DNA of 64,000 bases from Flavobacteriaceae bacterium EG-1 (GCF_009649685.1 NZ_WJPK01000002.1:722202-786201); one strand, 5' to 3'. Positions 51,169 to 59,576 are shown, counted from the first letter of the stretch. Notes: a model not told the origin generated them from the letters alone. Program-made: numbers and translations.

Positions 51169-53364
51169 TTACTCAGCATTATATTTACCAAGTAATGCAA
51201 AATCTAAATGGCGTTTCACTAAGTCAGTGTCTTTTACCATTACTACTACTTCATCACCTAATTGATAGATGTTATTAAAACGTTCACCAACTAAGGCATA
51301 TTGTCTTTCATCAAAGATATAATAATCCCCTTTGATATCACGAATTCTAACCATTCCTTCGCATTTATTCTCTATTATTTCAACATAAATACCCCATTCA
51401 GTAACTCCACTTATTACACCAACAAATTCTTTTTCTTTGTTGTCTTGCATAAATTTAATCTGCATATACTTTGTAGAATCTCTTTCAGCACTTGTTGCAA
51501 GATATTCCATATCAGAAGAATGTTTACATTTTTCTTCATAGTGTTCAGCTGAAACAGTTTTACCACCATCTAAATAATGTTGTAATAAACGGTGTACCAT
51601 AACATCTGGATATCTACGAATTGGTGAAGTAAAATGCGAATAATAATCAAAAGCTAAACCATAATGTCCAATATTTTCAGTTGTATAAATAGCCTTGCTC
51701 ATACTTCTAATAGCTAAAGTATCTACAAGATTTTGTTCTTTTTTACCTTTTACATCTTCAAGAAGTTTGTTTAAAGAAGTACTAACTGATTTCCTATCTT
51801 TTAAATCAATTTTATGGCCAAATCGAGAAACAATTCCATTTAATGCAATTAACTTATCTTCATTTGGTACATCATGAATACGATAAATAAATGTTTTTTT
51901 AGGTTTTTGTTTTCCTATAAATTCAGCAACTTTTCTATTTGCTAACAACATAAACTCTTCAATAAGTTTATTTGCATCTTTAGATTCTTTAAAATAAACT
52001 CCTTCGGGTTCGTTATTTTCATTTAAGTTAAAACGTACTTCTACTTTATCAAATGAAATAGCTCCGTGCTGCATTCTTTTAGAGCGCATTTGTTTAGCTA
52101 AACGATCTAATGTTAAAGTTGCTTCAACAATTTTATTTGAAACAGAATACTCTTGCCCTCGAATAGAAATTTCTTTTGGTATATCTCCGTTACGAGTTTC
52201 AATTATATGCTGTGCTTCTTCATAAGCAAAGCGCTCATCAGAATTTATAACTGTTCTACCAAACCATTGATTTTTTAATTGATTTTTATCATCCATTTCA
52301 AAAACCGCAGAAAAAGTATATTTTTCTTCATTAGGTCTTAAAGAACAGGCATTATTTGATAAAACCTCTGGAAGCATTGGTACTACGCGGTCTACTAAAT
52401 AAACAGAAGTTGCTCTTTCGTATGCTTCATCATCTAAAATAGTATCTTCTTTTAAATAATGAGAAACATCAGCAATATGAATACCTATTTCGTAGTTTCC
52501 GTTTTCTAAAACTTCGAATGATAAAGCATCATCAAAATCTTTTGCATCTTTTGGATCTATGGTGAAAGTCAAGGTTTCACGCATATCTCGTCTTTTTGCA
52601 ATTTCTTCAGCAACAATACTTGTATCTATATTATTAGCAAACTGTTCAACTTCAACAGGAAATTCATAGGGTAATCCATATTCAGCTAAAATCGCATGAA
52701 TTTCTGTATTATGTTCTCCTGGTTTACCTAATACTTCTAATACTTTTGCAATAGGAGAATCCGCATCTTCAGGCCAATTTTCAATTTCAACAATTACTTT
52801 TTCACCGTCCTGAGCTTTTCCTATATTGTCTTTAGGAATAAAAAAATCGGTATACATTCTAGTATCTGTAGGACGGACAAATGCAAAAGTTTTCTGCATG
52901 TCCAAAATTCCAACAAACGTAGATTTCTTTCGCTCTATAATTTTAGTAATTTCTCCTTCTACCTTTTTACCGTTCCTATTGTTAAAAATATGTACTTCAA
53001 CGGTATCTTTATGAAAAGCTCTATTTACTCTATTGGCAGAAATAAAAACATCGTCCTCTAATTCTTCTACAATTACATAAGCATTACCTCTACTAGTCAT
53101 ATCAACTATTCCGGTATGCACAGTTTTTGAAGAGGCTATTGCTTTATACTTTCCCCGTTCAGTTTCTTCAATTCTTTTTTTCTCTTTTAACTGACCTAAC
53201 CTTTTTATTAATTGATTTCTATCTTGAGTATTTTTCAGTTCTAATTTTGAAGCTATTTGTTTATAATTAAAGCTTTTAGTAGGTTCTTTTTCTAAAACTG
53301 TAAATATGCCTTTTGTTATTTCGTTATTTCTATGTTTACTAGCTTTCTTTTTTTTCTTTGACAT
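51169..53364 (-). CDS. rnr: Ribonuclease R
   Basis: RNase R is a 3'-to-5' exoribonuclease that degrades structured RNA. The 731-residue protein has a very basic start (MSKKKKKASKHRNN) and a winged-helix region. Cold-shock domains follow (near 75-220). The RNB catalytic domain includes FTIDPKDAKDFDDALSFEVLENGNYEIGIHIADVSHYL, with the metal-binding Asp cluster, and HYGLAFDYYSHFTSPIRRYPDVMVHRLL. A C-terminal S1 domain completes it (GVISGVTEWGIYVEIIENKCEGMVRI). It is complete and divergent from rpiB across a 580-bp gap. Confidence 0.97.
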   Translation of the reverse strand: MSKKKKKASKHRNNEITKGIFTVLEKEPTKSFNYKQIASKLELKNTQDRNQLIKRLGQLKEKKRIEETERGKYKAIASSKTVHTGIVDMTSRGNAYVIVEELEDDVFISANRVNRAFHKDTVEVHIFNNRNGKKVEGEITKIIERKKSTFVGILDMQKTFAFVRPTDTRMYTDFFIPKDNIGKAQDGEKVIVEIENWPEDADSPIAKVLEVLGKPGEHNTEIHAILAEYGLPYEFPVEVEQFANNIDTSIVAEEIAKRRDMRETLTFTIDPKDAKDFDDALSFEVLENGNYEIGIHIADVSHYLKEDTILDDEAYERATSVYLVDRVVPMLPEVLSNNACSLRPNEEKYTFSAVFEMDDKNQLKNQWFGRTVINSDERFAYEEAQHIIETRNGDIPKEISIRGQEYSVSNKIVEATLTLDRLAKQMRSKRMQHGAISFDKVEVRFNLNENNEPEGVYFKESKDANKLIEEFMLLANRKVAEFIGKQKPKKTFIYRIHDVPNEDKLIALNGIVSRFGHKIDLKDRKSVSTSLNKLLEDVKGKKEQNLVDTLAIRSMSKAIYTTENIGHYGLAFDYYSHFTSPIRRYPDVMVHRLLQHYLDGGKTVSAEHYEEKCKHSSDMEYLATSAERDSTKYMQIKFMQDNKEKEFVGVISGVTEWGIYVEIIENKCEGMVRIRDIKGDYYIFDERQYALVGERFNNIYQLGDEVVVMVKDTDLVKRHLDFALLGKYNAE

Positions 53365-53890
53365 TAATGGTTTTGTTTGTACGAAAATAGCGATTTAAAA
53401 ATCCAAATCGCTCTTCATTTAGTGTTATCAACACATATTATAAATATTCTATTTTTTCTTTTAATAAATTTAAAAAAATGGTGATGATGATATGGTGTTA
53501 ATAGTTACAATAACTTTATTAAACATAAGTTGTTTTAAACATATATTTAACTTTATCTACATTTTTTTAGCTGTTACTCTACTTCATTATCAAATTGTTA
53601 TATTTTTTATCAACGTATATTAATAACTGCTATTAACAACTTTTCTTAATAAGATAGTTTGTTAATAATGTTAGTTTAATTGAAAATTTATTGAATAAAT
53701 GATGGTTAAAAAAGTAGAACTAAATTTTTTGTCAATCAATAATTTTTGTAGACATTAAAATTTGTAAACCACAAAACTTAGAAGTCATTATTTATGTGGA
53801 TGTTTTCAACAATTTTAAAAGTACTTATTATAAACAAATAAACAACGCTTGTGGTGAAGTACAAATTTTTTGTTGTGAAAGTAGCTAATC
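53365..53890. other. A+T-rich intergenic gap between rnr and rpiB; candidate origin or control region
   Basis: These 526 bases hold no gene. The 60-base line 53521-53580 has only 12 G/C, and most of the gap looks the same. DnaA-box-like 9-mers (consensus TTATCCACA) are TTATCAACA at 53425-53433, TTATCTACA at 53553-53561 and TTATCAACG at 53607-53615. TGTGGATGT at 53795-53803 is on the minus strand. In A+T-rich DNA such matches occur by chance fairly often, so this is a candidate only. Repeated TTGTGGTG near the rpiB end is also notable. Confidence 0.35.
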
Positions 53891-53920
53891 TTGTGGTGTA
53901 GCGCATCTTTTGTACCTTTG
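53891..53920 (+). promoter_or_regulatory. Promoter of rpiB
   Basis: TTG (53891-53893), a spacer of exactly 19 bp, then TACCTTTG (53913-53920), the ideal Bacteroidota primary promoter layout. The -7 box ends 26 bp before the rpiB ATG. Confidence 0.85.
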
Positions 53921-53946
53921 TGGAATAAATACTACTTATTATTATC

Positions 53947-54378
53947 ATGAAAGTTGCAATAGGAAATGATCACGCGGGTACAGAATATAAATTGGCTATT
54001 GTTGGTTTATTAAAATCAATGGATATTGAAGTAATTAATCATGGAACGGATGGTACTGATAGTGTTGATTATCCAGATTTTATTCATCCAGTTGCAGATG
54101 ATGTAGAAAATCAAAAAGTAGATTTTGGAATTATAGTTTGTGGTAGTGGTAATGGAGCATCTATGACTGCAAACAAACATCAAAAAGTTAGATCGGCGTT
54201 ATGTTGGACTAAAGAAATAGTTCAGTTAGCAAGAGAACATAATGATGCCAATATACTAAGTTTACCAGCACGTTTTATTGCATTGCCACAAGCACTTGAA
54301 ATGGTACAGACCTTTTTTAATACAAAATTTGAAGGTGGGCGTCATGAGCGAAGAGTAGAAAAGATAGCTTGTAGTTAA
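53947..54378 (+). CDS. rpiB: Ribose 5-phosphate isomerase B
   Basis: RpiB interconverts ribose 5-phosphate and ribulose 5-phosphate in the pentose phosphate pathway. The 143-residue protein has the family motif MKVAIGNDHAGTEYK at the N-terminus. The catalytic Cys lies in IIVCGSGNGASMTANKH, and RSALCWTKEIVQLAREHNDANILSLPARFI follows. Length is normal. It follows a strong consensus promoter and is divergent from rnr. A short A-tract/hairpin element follows the gene at 54396-54422. Confidence 0.97.
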   Translation: MKVAIGNDHAGTEYKLAIVGLLKSMDIEVINHGTDGTDSVDYPDFIHPVADDVENQKVDFGIIVCGSGNGASMTANKHQKVRSALCWTKEIVQLAREHNDANILSLPARFIALPQALEMVQTFFNTKFEGGRHERRVEKIACS

Positions 54379-54395
54379 TTTTTTGCGTAAATAAG

Positions 54396-54422
54396 AAAAA
54401 AAAATCGCGAAACTACGTTTCG
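54396..54422 (+). repeat. A-tract plus hairpin element, copy 1
   Basis: Nine A followed by TCG and the hairpin CGAAAC-TAC-GTTTCG, in the gap between rpiB and the CDF gene. Related elements lie at 55541-55565 and 58222-58245. It could also serve as a terminator hairpin for rpiB, but there is no T-run right after it. Confidence 0.5.
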
Positions 54423-54471
54423 TTCCCATTCGTTTTATAATTGTAAATTTATTTTTCTGAAAAGTATTACG

Positions 54472-55392
54472 ATGGGACATTCTCACCATAAACATTCCCA
54501 TAATCACGCTCATACAGATTTAAAGGGGCGTAGTTTAATTATATCTATATTTTTAAATATAATAATAACTGTAGCACAGATTGTTGGTGGAATAATTTCA
54601 GGCAGTTTATCATTACTTTCAGATGCCCTGCATAATTCTAGTGATGTTCTTTCGCTAGTTGTAAGTTATGTTGCTTCTGCACTCTTAAAAAAAAAGGCTT
54701 CAACTAATAAAACTTTTGGATTTAAAAGAGCAGAAATAATAGCAGCTTTTATTAATTCTGCAACTTTAATAATTGTTGCTGTTATATTAATAATTGAAGC
54801 AGTTGAACGATTTTATAATCCACAAGAAGTAGAATCAAATCTGGTTATCTGGTTATCTTTATTAGGTATTGTTGCAAATGGGTTTAGTGTTTTATTATTA
54901 AAAAAACATTCCGAAAGCAACATGAATATGAAATCTGCATATTTACATTTATTAACAGATATGATGGCCTCAGTAGCGGTATTAATAGGCGGCTTAATAA
55001 TGAAGTATTTTCAATGGTTTTGGGTTGACCCTGTATTGACATTGGCAATAGCTTTATATTTAATTTATATGGGATGGAATTTACTTTTAGATTCTACAAA
55101 AGTTTTAATGCTATTTACACCCAATGCTATTAAAGTCGAAAATATTGTAGAAGTAATAAAAAAAAGAAAGATTATAAAAAATGTGCATCATGTACATATT
55201 TGGCAGCTAAATGAAGATGAAGTTCATTTAGAAGCACATATTGATTTTAATGTGGATATTAAACTTTCAGAATTTGATTCTATTCTAGTAGAAATTGAAG
55301 AAGAATTATTTCATCATCATGGTATCAATCATATAAATATTCAACCAGAATTTGGTAAATGTGATAGTAAACAAATTATAGTTCAAGATTAA
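54472..55392 (+). CDS. Cation diffusion facilitator, zinc-type exporter
   Basis: The 306-residue protein belongs to the CDF family that exports Zn2+ and related ions by proton exchange. It has a His-rich start (MGHSHHKHSHNHAHTD), six membrane segments and a cytoplasmic C-terminal domain. Two HxxxD metal-site motifs are visible: SDALHNSSD in the second membrane segment and LHLLTDMMAS in the fifth, the pattern of zinc transporters. The C-terminal part has HHVHIWQLNEDEVHLEAHIDF. The stop codon overlaps the start of the acetyltransferase gene by one base, so the two are co-transcribed. Confidence 0.92.
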   Translation: MGHSHHKHSHNHAHTDLKGRSLIISIFLNIIITVAQIVGGIISGSLSLLSDALHNSSDVLSLVVSYVASALLKKKASTNKTFGFKRAEIIAAFINSATLIIVAVILIIEAVERFYNPQEVESNLVIWLSLLGIVANGFSVLLLKKHSESNMNMKSAYLHLLTDMMASVAVLIGGLIMKYFQWFWVDPVLTLAIALYLIYMGWNLLLDSTKVLMLFTPNAIKVENIVEVIKKRKIIKNVHHVHIWQLNEDEVHLEAHIDFNVDIKLSEFDSILVEIEEELFHHHGINHINIQPEFGKCDSKQIIVQD

Positions 55393-55832
55393 TGGAAATT
55401 TTTGTAAAAACATTTAAAGAGCTTACAAAACAGGAGTTATATGAAATATTACAGCTTAGGTCTGAGGTTTTTGTTGTAGAACAAGATTGTGTTTATCAAG
55501 ATATTGATGGTAAAGATCAGCAAGCTATGCATGTTTTCGCAAAAAAAAACGGCCGCTTCGCGGCCTATACGAGAATATTTAAGCCAGGCGATTATTTTTC
55601 TGAAGCTAGTATTGGTAGAGTAGTAGTTAAAAAATCAGAAAGAAAATTTGGTTATGGTCAAATAATTATGAAAACTTCAATTAAAGCAATTCAAAACTTT
55701 TTTGAAGAAAAAGAAATTCATATTTCTGCTCAATTATATTTAAAAGAGTTTTATGAATCTTTGGGCTTTAATCAAGTAGGTGAGGTTTATTTAGAAGATG
55801 GAATACCACATATTGCTATGTTTAAAAATTAA
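55392..55832 (+). CDS. ElaA-like GNAT N-acetyltransferase
   Basis: The 146-residue protein is of the GNAT fold, ElaA type: YEILQLRSEVFVVEQDCVYQDIDGKDQQA and SIGRVVVKKSERKFGYGQIIM, which is the acetyl-CoA-binding motif (R/Q-x-x-G-x-G/A). The substrate is unknown. It starts on the stop codon of the CDF gene. An odd feature is the GC-rich run GGC CGC TTC GCG GCC (55551-55565), an in-frame hairpin after nine A, which is unlike the codon use around it. The reading frame stays intact, and the encoded sequence KNGRFAAYTRIF still fits the family. Confidence 0.88.
   Translation: MEIFVKTFKELTKQELYEILQLRSEVFVVEQDCVYQDIDGKDQQAMHVFAKKNGRFAAYTRIFKPGDYFSEASIGRVVVKKSERKFGYGQIIMKTSIKAIQNFFEEKEIHISAQLYLKEFYESLGFNQVGEVYLEDGIPHIAMFKN
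55541..55565 (+). repeat. A-tract plus hairpin element, copy 2, inside the acetyltransferase gene
   Basis: Nine A, C, then the perfect hairpin GGCCGC-TTC-GCGGCC. It is in frame within a coding region of otherwise A+T-rich codons. It resembles the copy at 58222-58245, which has the same TTC loop. Confidence 0.6.
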
Positions 55833-55856
55833 AAAAAGCCGCATTAGCGGCTTTTT
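55833..55856. terminator. Bidirectional terminator after the acetyltransferase gene
   Basis: AAAAAGCCGC, loop ATTA, then GCGGCTTTTT immediately after the stop codon. The A/T flanks make it work for the plus-strand gene and, on the minus strand, for the gene ending at 55875. Confidence 0.85.
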
Positions 55857-55874
55857 CAATTAAGGATTCAAAAA

Positions 55875-56249
55875 TTATATTCTTATTGTTTTTCTACTTG
55901 TTAAGTTTAAGTCTTTTAACAAATTGTCTGTAAACTTATAATGACCTCTGGTGGTAATAATCTGAAAACGATGCGATTTTAGCCTACTTATTGTGTCTAA
56001 AAACAACCACTTTGTTTTTAGAAAGTTTGTTTTTTGTGATTTAAGGCTAATGTCAAAAAAATATTTTCTACCATTTTTCTCTGCAACTATATCTGGCGTA
56101 ATCTTAATCTCAGAGCCTTTTTTTAAATAAGATTTTGGAGAAATAAAACCTTCAATATCTGCTTTTATATTTTCGAAGCCTGTTGCTTCTAGGTGATTAA
56201 TAGACTTTTCTATAAATGCTTGATTTTCTTTCTTTTCTGTTTTTGTCAT
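55875..56249 (-). CDS. Small conserved hypothetical protein, PD-(D/E)XK-like
   Basis: The 124-residue protein is not one I can assign to a function. It contains ITPDIVAEKNGRKYFFDISLKSQKTN, resembling the core of the PD-(D/E)XK nuclease fold (PD, then a strand ending D...K), and a C-terminal KSHRFQIITTRGHYKFTDNLLKDLNL. The acidic and Lys positions do not fit the classical D/E-x-K exactly, so activity is uncertain. I believe similar proteins are conserved in other Flavobacteria. It has no membrane segment. It is convergent with the acetyltransferase gene across a shared terminator. Confidence 0.65.
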   Translation of the reverse strand: MTKTEKKENQAFIEKSINHLEATGFENIKADIEGFISPKSYLKKGSEIKITPDIVAEKNGRKYFFDISLKSQKTNFLKTKWLFLDTISRLKSHRFQIITTRGHYKFTDNLLKDLNLTSRKTIRI

Positions 56250-56355
56250 TTATATAAAATAATAAAACAGAAACCAAAACCAAATAACAAGTGCTGATTA
56301 ACAAGGTTTTATGATGTTTTAGTTAAAAATGTTAAATCGATTTTCCAATAATATA

Positions 56356-58017
56356 TTAATTAAGATTGGCCGTAAACCAATCAATTAGTGGTTGATTTAC
56401 ATTGCTTGGGTCGGGTAATCCTCCACCAAGGTATAAACCAAAAGCGTCTTCATGATAAGCGTGATAAGTAAAATGAATGTTATACTTTTTTAAAAGATCA
56501 TACATATCAGCTATCCAAATTAAACCTCCTTTATCATTTTCAAAACAAGGTGTACCAGCACCAAATTCTCCCATATATAATACTGAATTTTTCGAATCTG
56601 CCCAGGCGGCTATTTTCCCCAAATAATCATCTAAAAATGTTTTATTTCGAAGCAAAATTTCACCATTTGTTTTATAGAAATCCAAACGAATTTTACCGCC
56701 GTTGGTGTTGGCAATATTCTCACCTTTCATCCAACCACTAATTTGATATGAAAAGCCTTGCTTTACCTGAAATTGTATTTTAAAATTGCTCATGTTGCTA
56801 TCGCTGGTAGTTCCATTTATAAAAAGGCTACTACTATCTACATGCCCCACTGTGGTAGAAAGACCATTATTTCCTGTTCCATTTTCACTCCAAAAAGACC
56901 AACCATCCAAATTATTTAGGTTTAGTTGATTAATGTTTTGTACAAAATCTCCGTTTGTGTCATATTCTTTAATTACAATATCATCAAAATATACGGTGCC
57001 ACTAACCTCTGCAGCAACCAAAGACGGTGCAGCTAATTTTATTAAAGGATCGTTTACAACATACCTTATTCCTTCAAAAAAAGTCCAATCAGTATTTCCT
57101 TCAGGTAGACTGGGATTATCAAATGTTGCTGTATACCATTCAGCATTATTAACTTCAATTATCTCTTCATCTGGGTATTTACCTCCATCACCAAGCCCAG
57201 CAAATTCTAATAACTGGTGGGTGTATAAATAAGGCTCATATCCATGAAATTCATAAACGATATTTTCTCCGGAGATATCAGGAAAATTATAATTTTCGTC
57301 TTTTGTAAAATTGCCTTGAACATAAATTGCTTGTTCAATAAATAATAGATGATTTTTGTTTACTTCCCGAATGTCATTAATTAAACGTTGCGCTAAATCA
57401 CTCCATTGTTGCATGGATTGGCTTGGAACAGGCTCATTAACAGGTCCAAAACCTGCAATTTGCACTTCATTTTTATATCGCTCCGCAATTTCAACCCATA
57501 AAGCAGAAAGACGATTTTGATTTTCTACATCTTCCCAAAGCGCATCACCTTCACCCTGCGACTGGTATCCTCCTTGTGGCGCATGCATGTTTAAAATAAG
57601 ATAAATATCATGTTTTTTTGCCCAAGCTATATTTTGATCTAACCAATCCCAACCACTTTGTTTATAAGTATATGGATTGGAATCATCTTCAAAAAAACTA
57701 TAATTCATGTAAAACCTTATGGTGTTCATGCCCATATCTTTTACACGTTGATAGTCTATCTCGGAATGATGTTCTTCAGGAACCGCCGCATTATTCCAAA
57801 TAAAATTGTTAAAAGCAACACCTTGTAAGTATAGCGGGTTTTTATTGGCATCAACCAGTTGTTGGTTATTTAGTTGAATCAAATTGTTTTCATCTGTTTC
57901 TTCTTGTTTTTCTTCTTCTTGTTTTTCAGGAGGATTATCTGATATGTTAACATCATCATTTTTACACGACATTATGAAAAAAAACAAAACAAACGAGATG
58001 AAAGTATACTTATTCAT
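56356..58017 (-). CDS. GH5-family glycoside hydrolase lipoprotein with inserted CBM-like domain
   Basis: The 553-residue protein has a lipoprotein signal (MNKYTFISFVLFFFIMSC, lipid at Cys18) and a Glu/Gln-rich linker. The (beta/alpha)8 GH5 fold then begins with NPLYLQGVAFNNFIWNN, YQRVKDMGMNTIRFYM and YLILNMHAPQGG. The acid/base Glu195 is in FGPVNEPVPS and the nucleophile Glu484 in VLYMGEFGAGTP. Between them, residues about 275-455 form a beta-rich block (TVYFDDIVIKEYDTNGDFVQNI; SNFKIQFQVKQGFSYQISGWM; KIRLDFYKTNGE) that looks like a CBM/jelly-roll domain inserted into the catalytic barrel. It probably acts on beta-glycans at the cell surface. It is part of the carbohydrate cluster with the next genes. 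Confidence 0.87.
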   Translation of the reverse strand: MNKYTFISFVLFFFIMSCKNDDVNISDNPPEKQEEEKQEETDENNLIQLNNQQLVDANKNPLYLQGVAFNNFIWNNAAVPEEHHSEIDYQRVKDMGMNTIRFYMNYSFFEDDSNPYTYKQSGWDWLDQNIAWAKKHDIYLILNMHAPQGGYQSQGEGDALWEDVENQNRLSALWVEIAERYKNEVQIAGFGPVNEPVPSQSMQQWSDLAQRLINDIREVNKNHLLFIEQAIYVQGNFTKDENYNFPDISGENIVYEFHGYEPYLYTHQLLEFAGLGDGGKYPDEEIIEVNNAEWYTATFDNPSLPEGNTDWTFFEGIRYVVNDPLIKLAAPSLVAAEVSGTVYFDDIVIKEYDTNGDFVQNINQLNLNNLDGWSFWSENGTGNNGLSTTVGHVDSSSLFINGTTSDSNMSNFKIQFQVKQGFSYQISGWMKGENIANTNGGKIRLDFYKTNGEILLRNKTFLDDYLGKIAAWADSKNSVLYMGEFGAGTPCFENDKGGLIWIADMYDLLKKYNIHFTYHAYHEDAFGLYLGGGLPDPSNVNQPLIDWFTANLN

Positions 58018-58386
58018 AATGGGGATTTTTACTTAAAGTTACATAAATACAATTAAGTGGAATTTTGTTTAAAAAGACTGGTTAGTTTAAATCGCTTTAA
58101 TTGTAATTGATTTTATTATACAATAAGTCCATTTAATTCCTGCTTTTTAGGTTTAAAAGTATGCTAAGTCTATTATTTAATTAAGGAGTAGTATAAAGTA
58201 GACTTATTGGTCGGTAATTTCAAAAAAAAATCGCGGCTTCGCCGCTAATAATTAAACCACGGTTTTTTTATAACAAGTGCAGTTAACACTATTGTATTGA
58301 AAAAAATAAATCTAGAGAAAGGAACTAGCCATTTATTTGTGGCAATCTTTTTTTGAAACCTCAAAAATTTTTGAAATATAAACTAG
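58018..58386. other. Intergenic stretch between the two GH5 genes
   Basis: These 369 bases hold no gene I can support. They contain the A-tract/hairpin element (58222-58245) and otherwise ordinary A+T-rich sequence. The promoter of the lipoprotein GH5 gene should lie near 58018-58100, but I found no exact -7 match. Confidence 0.4.
58222..58245 (+). repeat. A-tract plus hairpin element, copy 3
   Basis: Nine A, TC, then GCGGC-TTC-GCCGC, a perfect 5-bp GC stem. It lies in an intergenic gap far from any stop codon, so it is not an obvious terminator. Confidence 0.55.
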
Positions 58387-58409
58387 GCGTTTTATAAAGT
58401 AAAAAACGC
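58387..58409 (-). terminator. Weak hairpin after the second GH5 gene
   Basis: GCGTTTT pairs with AAAACGC around a loop of nine bases, 10 bp after the stop codon at 58419 on the minus strand. The following U-run is poor. Confidence 0.4.
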
Positions 58410-58418
58410 TATCCTCAC

Positions 58419-59573
58419 TTAATATTTTTTTAATAAGTTTAATAACTTTCTATCTAGTTTGTGTCCATACCAATTTTCATAGTCAACATCAGCTCTTCCG
58501 GAGTTTAAAACCCCGAAAGTTCCATCAAACTCCCACAGCGCATAACCGATTTTATTTTTTGTTAGAATTTTTAGTAAATCTTCAAACCACGCTAAAAACA
58601 CGTGATGCGGTGTTTTATTATAACAACCACATTCACCACAGTGTACGCCAACTCCTTGTTTAATTAAATCTACCCAAGGTTTATACATTTCTTCGAGCAT
58701 AGCGACACTTAAATATTGATCTCCTACTTGTCCGGGCCATTTGGGAGTTGGCAAATTGGTTGAATCCTTAAAAACCCATGGCGCTTTGTAATGTGAAATA
58801 ATACCGGGATTATACCCCCTACAACTTTGGCCGATATTTAAATCGGTAATTTCTGGAATCACTTCGCTACCTATATTATTACCATCTGCAATAATTAAAT
58901 GATTCGAATTTTGTTTTCTTATTGTCTTGGAAGCTGCGATAGCCATTTTTCTATAAAGTTCACCAGGAATGGCAGCTCGTTTTGAAAATTGGTCGTTCAT
59001 GTCTTCGCGAGTACAAGGTTCATTAAGTAAATCAAAACTAATTTTATTATTCGAAACATTTTTAAAGCGTTTTGCCCAAAATTTCCAATGAAAACAAAAA
59101 TCATCTAATGCTTCTTGATCCTCCCATAAATTATAAGGTTCATTAAATCCGGCGTTTACACAAAACCCAGGAGCACGGTGTAAATTTAGACTAACATGAA
59201 GCCCATATTTATGGGCTAAATAAACTGTTTCTTCAATTTTGTCTGTTGCTTTTCGATTTATCTTCCTTACAGCTTTTGTTGTAATATCTTTGGTTCTATC
59301 AAACTTTAAGTAATATGGATATGCCATGGGCAAGCGTACAAAATCGAAACCCCAATCGGCCATCCATTTAAAATACTCTTTATTAAAAGGACGACTTTTA
59401 TTAGGATCTGGTGAAAAGAAATTCAAAAAATTAAAACCTCTCCATCGAGGTAATGGATTTATAACTGTATTTGATTTTAATACAGAAACATTAGGAGAAA
59501 TTAACATTCCACCAGCCGCAAGACCAGACTTTTTTACAAATAATCTTCGGTTAATTTTTGCAGAATCACTCAT
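58419..59573 (-). CDS. GH5-like glycoside hydrolase with twin-arginine signal
   Basis: The 384-residue protein starts MSDSAKINRRLFVKKSGLAAGGM, a twin-arginine export signal (Arg9-Arg10, then F.KK, hydrophobic Ala/Gly run). The GH5-type barrel follows: RWRGFNFLNFFSPDP, WGFDFVRLPMAYPYYL, GLHVSLNLHRAPGF, then the acid/base Glu185 in DLLNEPCTRED and the nucleophile Glu314 in VHCGECGCYNKTPH. The end is GYALWEFDGTFGVLNSGRADV. Cysteines around the active site (CGECGC) are notable. The Tat signal indicates export of a folded protein. It starts 3 bp after the end of the FG-GAP gene. Confidence 0.87.
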   Translation of the reverse strand: MSDSAKINRRLFVKKSGLAAGGMLISPNVSVLKSNTVINPLPRWRGFNFLNFFSPDPNKSRPFNKEYFKWMADWGFDFVRLPMAYPYYLKFDRTKDITTKAVRKINRKATDKIEETVYLAHKYGLHVSLNLHRAPGFCVNAGFNEPYNLWEDQEALDDFCFHWKFWAKRFKNVSNNKISFDLLNEPCTREDMNDQFSKRAAIPGELYRKMAIAASKTIRKQNSNHLIIADGNNIGSEVIPEITDLNIGQSCRGYNPGIISHYKAPWVFKDSTNLPTPKWPGQVGDQYLSVAMLEEMYKPWVDLIKQGVGVHCGECGCYNKTPHHVFLAWFEDLLKILTKNKIGYALWEFDGTFGVLNSGRADVDYENWYGHKLDRKLLNLLKKY

Positions 59574-59576
59574 ACT

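Noticed and set aside
55833-55856. Fourth copy of the A-tract/hairpin element
   Set aside because: It has an A-run and a GC hairpin, but the loop (ATTA) and the T-run fit an ordinary bidirectional terminator directly after a stop codon.
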